Shown here piece by piece: positions 1-10,265 of a stretch of 64,000 nt of DNA (its first letter is position 1; every line of letters begins with the position of its first letter). The translations under genes and the position numbers were made by a program. The DNA lies in the NCBI GenBank assembly GCA_033398695.1, contig CM065809.1:171482501-171546500 (forward strand), in the 5' to 3' direction. Origin of the DNA: Orobanche coerulescens (Eukaryota; Streptophyta; Magnoliopsida; Lamiales; Orobanchaceae). Below the pieces are notes generated by a model. It worked only from the letters and a program-made list of their open reading frames with translations, was not told where the DNA came from and made no database searches.

Positions 1-253
1 TAATTATGCACTTTTTGTCATCCGAGTTCGTTTCGGTGTCGTTTTGTTGAGTTCTGTGTCCTTAATCGACTTTTTCACGTGGGAGTTCGACTTTGTAAAG
101 TCATCATTAATTCTTGGAAACTCCAAAAATTCTGAATCTTTGCAATATTATAGAGCATCGAGTTAGCTTTCCAATGGTTCAAACGGTGAGTCAATCGGAG
201 TCCGTACGAGAGAGTTATGGTCGTTTTAGCTCACCCGCTCATTTTCGATTATT

Positions 254-582
254 GGTGATCCGCCGACCGAACTCGGCCGTGTCGTCCGACACGGCCCGTG
301 CCGTACTCGTCCGGAAATGCCGAAGTCCCTGCCCACAGGACTCGACCGTGTCGTTTGGCACGGCCGAGTCGAACTCTTCCGGATAAGCCAGAACCGACTG
401 CCGACACGCCCGACCGTGTTCCAGGACACGGTCGAGTCATGCCGAGTCGCTGTAGGGCGGGTCACTATCGGAAGGCCCTCCGCGCCGCGACCGTGTCAAG
501 CAGGACACGGTCGAGTCCCTGTCGGCCAGCTGTGCGACACGACCGTGCCGATCGGCACGGGCCGTGTCCGGCAGGGCAGTCA
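254..582 (+). repeat. CCGTGTC/GACACGG palindrome cluster in U3 of element A
   Basis: This block is GC-rich in an otherwise T-rich LTR. It is built from CCGTGTC and GACACGG half-sites, often as inverted pairs: the clearest is at 275-296, two 10-bp arms around a 2-bp centre. Other half-sites lie near 340-365, 410-437, 490-512 and 536-570. It ends just upstream of the TATA box at 588. The 3' LTR has the matching block at about 6130-6425, with many small differences. A cis-regulatory (enhancer or silencer) role is inferred from position only. Confidence 0.75.
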
Positions 583-587
583 ACCTC

Positions 588-594
588 TATAAAT
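588..594 (+). promoter_or_regulatory. TATA box of element A 5' LTR
   Basis: TATAAAT lies just after the palindrome cluster and before the pyrimidine-rich leader. The same sequence is in the 3' LTR at 6442-6448. It should set the U3/R boundary a few tens of bases downstream. Confidence 0.65.
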
Positions 595-1994
595 TCATCT
601 TTTGAGCATTTCAGCTCATTTCTTTCCCTTCTTCTTCTCCTCTTCCGCTGCTGGGCGTGTTCTAAGCTTGAATCCATGTTGTTTAACAACATATCCATGG
701 AGTTCTTTGGGTTATATCATCAATCATTCGTCCGATATCATCCCTTGATCCAGCGAATCAAGGTTAGATCTTTAGAACCCTACTTTTGGTAAAATTGGGG
801 GTTTTCACGTTTTTGTCTGATTCGTTCCGTTTTGTCGATTAATTAATGATGAATATGATTAATCTTGTTGGTATTCTTAGTTTCCCTACGGATTCATGGT
901 ATATTTCGTGATTTTTACGGAATCGAGAGGGTTTGGTTGTGGTCCGCCCTCGTTGTTGTTTATATACGAATATACACGAATCGTAGGCGGGTTTTCGGGT
1001 GTATTCCATTTCCGTATTCGACTAGAGTTGGTTGTAATTATGTTCTTCGAATCGTTAGGTTTGGTTCCGTTGATTCCTAGTGTTCGTCGGTGATTATCCT
1101 TTCCGTTCGTTGCGTCATCAAAATATTCAAGGCAAGTAATTCTTGGAAACCTTTATGCTTAACGTGAAATGGTAATGTATATTGTGTGTGCTTTACTCAC
1201 CTCGGGAGGGTCCGATGGGGCCTCGAGGGAATCTATGGCTTCGTCCTGGATTCATGAGTTTGATTCGCTAGCCCATTTCGGGAGGGTCCTTAGAGGCCTC
1301 GAGTGGGATTCGTGGTTTCGTCCCGGTCTAGGTGACGTGTGGTGCTTGATTTGTTTTATGAATGTGGCCGGCTCGGGAGGGTCCTTAGAGGCCTCGAGTG
1401 GGATTCGTGGCTTCGTCCGGTCTAGGCAAATTAATTGTGACTTTGTTTCGGAAAAGACATGTCTTGTTTTGGTTTTGAAATGATATTGGTGCATGTACTA
1501 TGAAATGTGTAAGCGATTGGTTTGCCTTGAATACTTGTACTAGCGTAATTGCTAACCCCTTTGGGGACCCGTTGTCGGGAAATTCTTGTTATGGATTTCG
1601 TGTTATGTTCACTGCCAGACGAGCGGGCGCTGGGATGGTACGAGGATGTCGGCCAAGGTTGTTGACATGTGAAATTGAGTCTTGTTATTTCCTACTGTCT
1701 CTTTTGATGTGGATGTTTTCCAAATTGTAAACTTATAGATTGTACTCGCGAGTACTTAGGTTTTTCCTTTCGGATTGTGATTGGTATTCGTTGGAGTTAC
1801 TGTATTTGTCGGTTGATGTTTATTATGCCGGTTGTACCGGACGTGTTGTTTTATGTTCTTATTGTTAACAATTGTTTCCTTGCTAACCGAGGCGGTTAGT
1901 CGAGTGGTGTTTTCTTGTGTTAGCCTGGTGGGTCCCATGTAGGGGTCCACGGCGCTGTAATACACCTCGAATAACATGGGGGTGTTACAGAAAA

Positions 1995-2006
1995 TGGTAT
2001 CAGAGC
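1995..2006 (+). other. Primer-binding site, element A
   Basis: TGGTATCAGAGC starts 5 bases after the LTR terminus. It is the standard plant LTR-retrotransposon match to the 3' end of initiator tRNA-Met and primes minus-strand DNA synthesis. Confidence 0.92.
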
Positions 2007-2171
2007 GCTCTAGGTTTATGGATACCTAGGCTTGTCGGTTAATTTGGGTCTATTTGCGTTTTGTTTTGCACATTGTCACACCGCTGCCGACATCTCAGTA
2101 CATCCAGCGCTTGTAAGTTTTCCTTACTCGATCCTCTAGTTTTCTCGTATTGTATTTCCACTTCTTGAACT

Positions 2172-2410
2172 GTGATTGTCTCTCTCGTACTTATCGTCGA
2201 GTTGTTTTTCGATCCATCCGGTTCGTGCACTTTTGATTCTAGTATTGCGCAGTCCTTTATCTCTCTGGAGTATGTGCACCGTTCTGGGGTTGACCGTTGG
2301 TCGTTTTGCGAGCCTTCCATCGCTAAACTTCCTAGCGTTGGTGGGATCGTTGGTGATCGAAAGATTCGAGAATTGCTCCGTGGTATATTGTGAGAGGGCT
2401 TGACTCTCTA
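2172..2410 (+). pseudogene. Decayed retropepsin (protease) fragment
   Basis: The forward reading retains an FFD...SFISLEYV stretch followed by SIAKLPS..GIVGDRKIRE. This lines up with the protease of element D (46250-46440: LFDSGATHSFISLGCV, then IVKLPSGDRIVGDREVRD). The catalytic DSG is damaged by small insertions or deletions and nothing of the RT follows, so it cannot be functional. It sits a few hundred bases after the PBS, where D has its gag start, so gag must have been deleted in front of it. It shows that A descends from a coding element of the D type. Identity is judged by eye against D only. Confidence 0.7.
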
Positions 2411-3602
2411 GTCTTTTGTTGTATGATGGAATCTGTGTTTGATAATTGCGATATACTAAATGTATGTTGAGCCGAACGTACTGATGGTTTGGACACCGAG
2501 GGGTGCAGTATGATGTGAATGTTTTGAACATTGACATGTTCCGGGAAAGGTGTCGATGGCAGAGTTTGTTGAGAAACTCACCTAGATGGTTTCGACATGT
2601 GTTCGAATCGATGTTCATTAGTTATGCTGTTAAACTTGAAGAGACAAGTTTGACATATGCTTAGAATTAGTGTTTCCGATTTGCGCTTGTTGAACTGGTG
2701 ATTTTTGAATGCCGTATATGCGTGTGTTCGGGAATTGATGGTACTTGGCTAAATATTAATATTTACAACCAATGTGTTTCTATTAATAATAATACATGTG
2801 GCGTGCATGCTTGAAAATTTCTTAGGCTTGATCATATTGTGGGTTTTTTTTTTTGAAAAGTGACATGAATTTGGGCGAGCCAGCCTTGTATTTTCAAATA
2901 AAACCTTGTGTCGTATTTAAGGGTCGTGTATAAAAGTGTTTAGGACATTTTATAAAATGCTACCACTGTTAAGCCCTTGTCGTGTTTAAAAGGGTCTTGA
3001 GAACGATTTTTAACTTATCGGTTTTATTTTCGAATAACTAGAGTATACGATTTTAAAGATCAGATTAGCTTGGGGAAACCTAGACTGTCGAGTCAAGTGG
3101 TGTTTGTTGAGTTTTGTCTCGTCGGATTTTGTCTGACTTAGTCGCATCGCGACGCATCATTTGAGATCATTGGTCGTGATTAGTATCGAGGGGCGATCGT
3201 CACTTACGTGCGACCTATGGATGTTAACCTCCCTTCCTTGTGTTGTGCCTCGTGTGACACGAGTTATTTGTATGATTAGTCGATTGAATGATGGAATCCT
3301 TATGTGGATTTTGATTTCACGATATGTGTTTGTTAGACTCTCGTATTTGGTTTGTACGAGGAGTGTCGTCACTGCTGATGTATTTTCGTACCGTATTTTA
3401 TCCGCTGCGTGAGTTCTTAAAAGCGACTTTCGGTATTTTGCAAACTGAGTTTTATTTCATAAAACCGATTCCTTGAATCAAGTTTTGGCATTTTGGCCTT
3501 GAATATTTCATGATGGTTTGACAAATGAGTTTGTGAGTTTTGGAAAATATCACCGTCATTGGTATTTTTAGCATTTTCGAAATGAGATGGGAAATCATGC
3601 TT

Positions 3603-4260
3603 AGCCTGGTAAATCCTTCTGAGAAGGGTTTACGGCATGTAATTTTACGATATGTTCGTTGTTGTCTCTGTGAATTGTTAGCGCACGCTACGCTACGGAT
3701 AACACGCGAGAGTACGTTGGTAGCACGCTAAGGGGAGAATAGCGCCGCTACTCGGTAGTTCGAGCGATCCGGGAGCTACCGGGTAGTGCAGAGTTCTCGT
3801 TAGCGCACGCTAACACTTGGGGTTAGCGCACGCTAACGATGTATTTTTGGTCGAGTTTTGTTGGGTGCCGTGATAGCGCACGCTAACCTTAATGATTAGC
3901 GCCGCTAATTGTGTCGATATAAATACTAGGACACCGTCTAGAAGTTGCATTTTTCTTCATTTTTCTTCTTCCTCCATGAGATTGAGACGTAGCGACTCGG
4001 TTTCGCATCTGGGCTGATTTTTCTTCCATCCAAAGGTGTTTTGGAGTATCCTAGATGATTTTTAACATCATCTAATCCATTGTTCTTCGCCGAATCTAGG
4101 TATTTTCTTGAATCCCTAGAGTTGACTTTTGGAGTTTTGTTCTTGATGTCGTTTTCCATCCGGTTTTGATAAACCGATCGTTGTTTTAACGATGTTGTTA
4201 AACATATCCTAGAGATTGTATATCACTGTCTTGATTGTGAACGATTTAATGAGTGTGCTA
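3603..4260 (+). repeat. Captured LTR-like segment with palindromes and TATA box inside element A
   Basis: An LTR-end-like block (3603-3650, GCCTGGTAAATCC..., as in the end of C's LTR) is followed by a cluster of TAGCGCACGCTA-type palindromes (about 3680-3912). Next come a TATA-like GATATAAATACT (about 3918-3929) and a pyrimidine-rich leader with an ATTTTTAACATCATC stretch resembling C's LTR leader. The order is that of an LTR U3-R segment, but it lies within the internal region. Element C lacks it at the equivalent position. Its palindromes are the TAGCGCACGCTA type, unlike those in A's own LTRs. Confidence 0.6.
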
Positions 4261-5745
4261 TGATATGTTTAAGTGAATGTTGACAAGTGTGAATTGGGCA
4301 TTTTGGCCTATTGTATAGAAAAATCTTGAGTATCTTAGAAAATAAACCTCGAGACGTACTTTTAAAATGAATTATTTTCTCACAGGTGTCCTCAAGATGC
4401 CCTACGGCGCCACGCTATGTTTCAAAATTATTCTACTTTGGGGATCAAAATATTTGGAGATATTTCTAATGATTTAGAAACGCATTCGCTTAGACCCGAA
4501 TGACGAATATAGCTGAAAAGTTTTAATTTAACGAAAGGTGTCTTCATTTTTTTTCAAACGCAAGATGATTTTTTTTAAAGTCTCGATGACGATGTTTGTA
4601 CTACTTTTTGATATATGATACTCAAAATCAACTGGTGCTTGCAAATTATTTTCAAAATGAGGTTTTCGTTTTTAAAACCTATCCATTCCCGTTTGAGGGC
4701 TGGGTATATATGTATGATGTTCGCGTTGTCGATATGATGTTTGCTCCCGAGTATGATCAGATTGGTGGCATGAACGTCGAGGCGTTGCCACGCATTTGTT
4801 GTGAGAGGTGGGATGTTAGTGTCGAATGTTGCCGCCTCATAGTGATTTCTACGTTGTCGCGCATGTGCGAGCTGTTAGAACTTGGTTTGGTATGACCGTG
4901 TGCATCGGTGATCGTTCCGTTATGTGTCGGTTGTTTAATGTCTTGTTACCTTGCTCCTGTTTTTGTGAACTTCGTGGATGAGGTCGGGGTAATACCCATA
5001 CTATTTTGACTTCTGTATTTTCTCTTTCTCCAGTCTATCGATTCGCTCGTGTTCGTTGATACTGTCTGAACTTGTTTTGTATTTCGGGTTCATCATTCGA
5101 ACGAGCTGTGATCTTGTTTTGGGTCGATCTGGTTATCGCTGTGACTTTTCAATCGCTATTCCCTATCCTGTGGATCTTATGGGAATGCATTCCTTGTAGT
5201 TCTCACCAGATCATCCTCGGAGTTGTTGTTTGAGTTTTATTATCCTTCGTGTTTCGGACATGATTGTTCGATTTTTGTTGTCTCGATCGTTTGTTTGTTC
5301 GGTTTTTGTTCTCGTTTTGTGATTGTTGAACGTTCAGACTCCTTCGTAATTCCCTTAAGTTCGGGAAATTAGTCTCGTTTTCGATCCTCCAACCCTTGGG
5401 CGGTGGAATTCCGTATTAGTTCAGCGATTGGCTCGCGTTTCGATTGATGTACCGCTGGGTTGGTCAATCATACTGACTTTCGTTCGTTGTGTTTTGTGAT
5501 TGTCGGATAATTGACGTGGCTATATCATCCGTTTGATGACGCTTGTCATTTGTTGGTTTTATTGTATCCCTAACGGCGACGTTGTGTTGGTCGTCGTGGA
5601 GCGTGTTTTCACGCCGTATGTCTCTTTGCGTTTCTTGCAGCGTTTCGCCGTTGGGCGCGAGTTTTCTATTTTTGTGTATCTCGTCGACTTTTCCTGGCGG
5701 GTATATTGCTCCCCCCTACTTGTTTTAAGTTTCGGGACGAAACTT

Positions 5746-5763
5746 CTTTTAAGGAGGGTAGAA
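5746..5763 (+). other. Polypurine tract, element A
   Basis: TTTTAAGGAGGGTAGAA directly precedes the TGTAATATCC start of the 3' LTR. It is the plus-strand primer. The same block precedes the 3' LTRs of C and D, with small changes. Confidence 0.85.
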
Positions 5764-7847
5764 TGTAATATCCGCAATTTCGAATTTCGGTAATTTTCTT
5801 TTTTCGGAGGAAGTTCGTTTTGACAACTCTATCATGACCGTTTCGTCATTTCGATAATGATTAATTCTGCACTTTTTGTCATCCGAGTTCGTTTCGGTGT
5901 CGTTTTGTTGAGTTCCGTGTCCTTAATCGACTTTTTCACGTGGGAGTTCGACTTTGTAAAGTCACCATTAATTCTTGGAAACTCCAAAAATTCTGAATCT
6001 TTGCAATATTATAGAGCATCGAGTTAGCTTTCCAATGGTTCAAACGGTGAGTCAATCGGAGTCCGTACGAGAGAGTTATGGTCGTTTTAGCTCACCCGCT
6101 CATTTTTGATTATTGGCGATCATGCCGGCCGAACTTCGGCCGTGTCGTCCGACACGGCCGTGCCGTACTCGTCGGAAATGCGAAGTCCACGCCCACAGGA
6201 CTCGGCCGTGTCGTTTGGCGGCCGAGTCGAACTCTTCCGGATAAGCGAGAACCGTGCCGACACGCCCGGCCGTGTTCGAGGACACGGTCGAGTCATGCCG
6301 AGTCATTGTAGGCGGGTCACTATCGGAAGGCCCTCCGGCGCGCGACCGTGTCAAGCGAGGACACGGTCGAGTCCTGTCGGCCAGGTATGCGACACGGCCC
6401 GTGCCGATCGGCACGGGCCGTGTCGGCGAGCGATCAACCTCTATAAATTCATCGTTTGAGCATTTCAGCTCATTTCTTTCCCATCTTCATCTCCTCTTCA
6501 TTCTTTGGCGTGTTCTAAGCTTGAATCCATGTTGTTTAACAACATATCCATGGAGTTCTTTGGGTTATATCATCAATCATTCGTCCGATATTATCCCTTG
6601 ATCCAGCGAATCAAGATTAGATCTTGAGAACCCTACTTTTGGTAAAATTGGGGGTTTTCACGTTTTTGTCTGATTCGTTCCGTTTTGTCGATTAATTAAT
6701 GATGAATATGATTAATCTTGTTGGTATTCTTAGTTTCCCTACGGATTCATGGTATATTTCGTGATTTTTACGGAATCGAGAGGGTTTGGTTGTGGTCCGC
6801 CCTCGTTGTTGTTTATATACGAATATACACGAATCGTAGGCGGGTTTTCGGGTGTATTCCATTTCCGTATTCGACTAGAGTTGGTTGTAATTATGTTCTT
6901 CGAATCGTTAGGTTTGGTTCCGTTGATTCCTATTGTTCGTCGGTGATTATCCTTTCCGTTCGTTGCGTCATCAAAATATTCAAGGCAAGTAATTCTTGGA
7001 AACCTTTATGCTTAACGTGAAATGGTAATGTATATTGTGTGTGCTTTACTCACCTCGGGAGGGTCCGATGGGGCCTCGAGGGAATCTATGGCTTCGTCCT
7101 GGATTCATGAGTTTGATTCGCTAGCCAGCTCGGGAGGGTCCTTAGAGGCCTCGAGTGGGATTCGTGGTTTCGTCCCGGTCCTAGGTGACGTGTGGTGCTT
7201 GATTTGTTTTATGAATGTGGCCAGCTCGGGAGGGTCCTTAGAGGCCTCGAGTGGGATTCGTGGCTTCGTCCCGGTCCTAGGCAAATTAATTGTGACTGTT
7301 TGTTTCCGGAAAAGACATGTCTTGTTTTGGTTTTCGAAATGATATTGGTGCATGTACTATGAAATGTGTAAGCGATTGGTTTGCCTTGAATACTTGTACT
7401 AGCGTAATTGCTAACCCCTTTGGGGACCCGTTGTCGGGGAAATTCTTGTTATGGATTTCAGGTTATGTTCAGCCAGACGAGCGGGCGCTGGGATGGTACG
7501 AGGATGTCGGCCAAGGTTGTTGACATGTGAAATTGAGTCTTGTTATTTCCTACTGTCTCTTTTGATGTGGATGTTTTCCAAATTGTAAACTTATAGATTG
7601 TACTCGCGAGTACTTAGGTTTTTCCTTTCGGATTGTGATTGGTATTCGTTGGAGTTACTGTATTTGTCGGTTGATGTTTATTATGCCGGTTGTACCGGAC
7701 GTGTTATTTTATGTTCTTATTGTTAACAATTGTTTCCTTGCTAACCGAGGCGGTTAGTCGAGTGGTGTTTTCTTGTGTTAGCCTGGTGGGTCCCATGTAG
7801 GGGTCCACGGCGCTGTAATACACCTCGAATAACTTGGGGGTGTTACA
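5764..7847 (+). mobile_element. Element A, 3' LTR (2.08 kb, complete)
   Basis: It runs from TGTAATATCCGC to GGGTGTTACA. Its first ~230 bp resemble the LTR start of element C, while its part from about 6650 to the end resembles the LTR of element D, so the LTR itself is a mosaic. TATA is at 6442-6448; the palindrome cluster upstream is at about 6130-6425; a TTTCAG|GT acceptor-like site ends at 7461, but the GT donor seen in the 5' copy is AT here. The right flank is CCAGC; the matching duplication should lie left of the window. That flank is element F LTR sequence, so A inserted into F. Confidence 0.92.
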
Positions 7848-10265
7848 CCAGCGCCCTCAGCATAGATCCTCATGATCCCTTCGGATCATTTACAACATAA
7901 CAATGCACATATGCATACTCAATATGTTCATCAACATGAACAACACAACAAGAACGACAGTATGACGAAACAACTAGGATGACCTCATGTTCAATAACAT
8001 GAATGACAGAATGCATGATCAAAAATCATTAACACTAAACTGAATCAATTTAGGATACTTGCCCCGAGTCCTTTAGGAGCAACCTCGATATCAAATCGTC
8101 ACTGACGATTATCCGCAATGCTCGGCGATCCAAACGTACTATGGACTACAGATACTCATATCCTCGTCTTTACCATAATGTAACCTCGATACCCGAATAT
8201 GCCAATAACCGAAATAAATCATATACAGTACGATTTAACTTCCAGAATCGGAAAGACAACGTATAATCATTGCTATATGCATTATAAACGAAATGAAACT
8301 GAAACCATTCATTAAACATTATAACTGAGCAAGTAATAACTTGCCTCGATACCGATACGATGATGATGAAGCCGCTACCAGTCACAATGCCTTCGTCTAC
8401 GAGCTCCTCAGCCCCGACCGAAGCAATTCAAGAACATACTCGAACACGACCGCAGCATCCGGTTATAATCACCGATCAATAATCTCAACCTATCGAAGTA
8501 ATCAAATAACATATATCCGATAACTATTAACAACCAACCAAATCATCTCAACGATTCAACGATACCTCAATCATTTACAAAACCAAATAGTATAACTCAA
8601 ACTATTTTACGAATTCATATCCATCATATGAATCGAAATACGATAATTACTAATCAATATCATCGATCGATAAACTCAACGATTTCACAATTATCCCGAT
8701 TAACACAATTTCGAATAATCCAATTCAAACAATTACGAATTCACAACCACAATGCGATTACGGGTACGGACGTAAAGGAGATCATATTCGACGATCAATC
8801 ACAATCTTTTCGGATTCCAAATTGATATCATGATTCGTATTTCATCAAGAACATACGAATTCTATCACTACAATCATTGAACATTCGATTTTCATATCTA
8901 AAGATACCGATAATTCAATATACGATCGTCTTGCTATGTTAAATTCATCAAAAGTTCCTCAAGAACGCTAAGGGATTCGAACTCATGTTCATAACCATTA
9001 AAACAACATAATTCAATATCCTTTAACATGAAGATAATCTTCCAATTCGTAATCCAAGTCATGAATCATCGTATTCTTCAGTATACACTCTACATAACCT
9101 CAAGGATTGTAGCAACAACTCCCTAATCATCATCATACGGATTAAATACAGATAATAATACCAAGAACATCAAGAACTCTATGATTTCATAATCATAATC
9201 AACACATTCAAGGTATAAACCATCATTTCACCATCTTCCTTCACCATATAATTCATATAACCTCAAGAATCGAAACAACAACATTTTAATCCTCTTCATG
9301 CGAATCATTTACGGACAACAATACCAAAATCCGAAATCAAAGTGAAGATTTCAACAACATACCTCAAGAACATGAATAACCCAATCAAACCCTTCAAGAA
9401 TCATTGATATCTTCATATCCAAGATTCTAATCCATGCCTCCAAGCTCACAATCGACTTAAAATTGTTTAGAACATACTTAGGAGTGAAGAAGGACGGAAA
9501 AACGAAGTGAAATGATCAGGAGAAATGAAAGACGAACTTTCATTTTATAAACTGCATCGATCTTTACGTACGTTAACCACCAGCATTAACGTACGTAATG
9601 CACTTAGCGTACGCTAAGCGTCCTTAATAGCGTACGTAATCTCATTTCCAAAATTAACTGACCTGTTTCGTCCAATTGATTACGTACGTAACATTTCCTT
9701 CATTACGTACGTAATATGTACGTTGACTTGCTACAGTAAAACCTTATATTACGTACGTAATACATCCTGTATAACGTACGTAATACGTAGTTGACTCGCC
9801 TGTCAACATCCTTCCGCCGAAAGCTGCCGACACAGGGTCCCACCTGCCGACCATGACTCGATCATCTGATTCCCATGTTACGTACATAATGTCTCGGCCA
9901 TAACGTACGTAACTCTTGTGATTTAGCGTACGTAAGTCTTCAACATTAGCGTACGCTAAGTATTCTATACTTAGCCAATTTTAACTGTTACCACCTATCT
10001 CGACATACAGAATACGAACATACGACATACTGAATATATATACTGAATCCAATAATATTATCATACGATATACCTCATATCGAAAGTACGATAACCTGAT
10101 ACACGATATTCTCAAATGCGATTGTCGACCAGATACGACAATTGTACCAATACTGACATCTCAGTCCTTTATTTATTTTATCCATACTGTACAGATTCCA
10201 CGCTGTACAATATAACTCGGATAAAATAATCTCAAACAACAGTAGTAGAAATTCCGGATATTACA
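7848..10265 (-). mobile_element. Element F, 3' LTR (minus strand), broken by insertion of element A
   Basis: This is a near-copy of 13970-16377. Read on the minus strand it begins TGTAATATCCGGAATTTC at 10265 and runs left until A interrupts it at 7848. The rest, equivalent to 12729-13970, is expected left of A, outside the window. A TATA-like TTTATAAAAT on the minus strand lies at about 9542-9551. The palindrome cluster upstream of it on that strand is at 9566-9960. Nothing coding is seen. Confidence 0.88.
9566..9960 (-). repeat. TTACGTACGTAA / TTAGCGTACGCTAA palindrome cluster in F 3' LTR
   Basis: There are more than ten palindromes of the form ACGTACGT or AGCGTACGCT, flanked by T/A (for example near 9584, 9604, 9680, 9703, 9752, 9773, 9900, 9945). 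They are separated by 10-60 bp and sit immediately upstream of the TATA box on the minus strand. The 5' LTR copy at 15686-16075 has the same array with a few sites changed. Confidence 0.8.

Larger units (their letters stand above)
1..1989 (+). mobile_element. Element A, 5' LTR (left ~97 bp outside window)
   Basis: This copy matches the complete LTR at 5764-7847 at a constant offset of about 5861, so roughly 97 bp of its left end lie before the window. It ends in GGTGTTACA at 1989 and is followed by a tRNA-iMet-type primer-binding site, which marks it as the 5' LTR. In order it holds a GC-rich palindrome cluster (about 254-582), a TATA box (588-594), a T-rich leader with a GT donor-like site (763), two GC-rich near-repeats (about 1198-1430), a CCCC/GGGG hairpin (1556-1566), and the conserved end containing the GCCTGGTGGGTCCC block. 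It carries no gene; the short ORFs across it have no recognisable content. Plant Ty3/Gypsy of the Tekay-like group is inferred from the LTR ends, the PBS and its relatives in this window. Confidence 0.9.
1990..5763 (+). mobile_element. Element A internal region (non-autonomous mosaic)
   Basis: This 3.8-kb interior has no gag, RT, RNase H or integrase. Its first part (1990-2160) follows the untranslated leader of element D, and 2172-2410 is a protease scrap. From about 3055 a second, degenerate PBS-like leader begins and matches the start of element C's interior (39920 onward). From about 4290 to the PPT it follows C (about 40540-42602), interrupted by an LTR-like insert at about 3603-4260. 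I see nothing recognisable in 2411-3050. It is best read as a D-like element that lost gag-pol and recombined with a C-like one; mobilisation in trans is inferred. Confidence 0.75.

Noticed and set aside
298..792. Several overlapping ORFs of 60-164 codons in A's GC-rich cluster
   Set aside because: They come from a stop-poor palindromic block; the matching 3' LTR block has many indels that break them.
1995..2006. tRNA-like match TGGTATCAGAGC
   Set aside because: This is a primer-binding site complementary to a tRNA end; no tRNA gene structure surrounds it.
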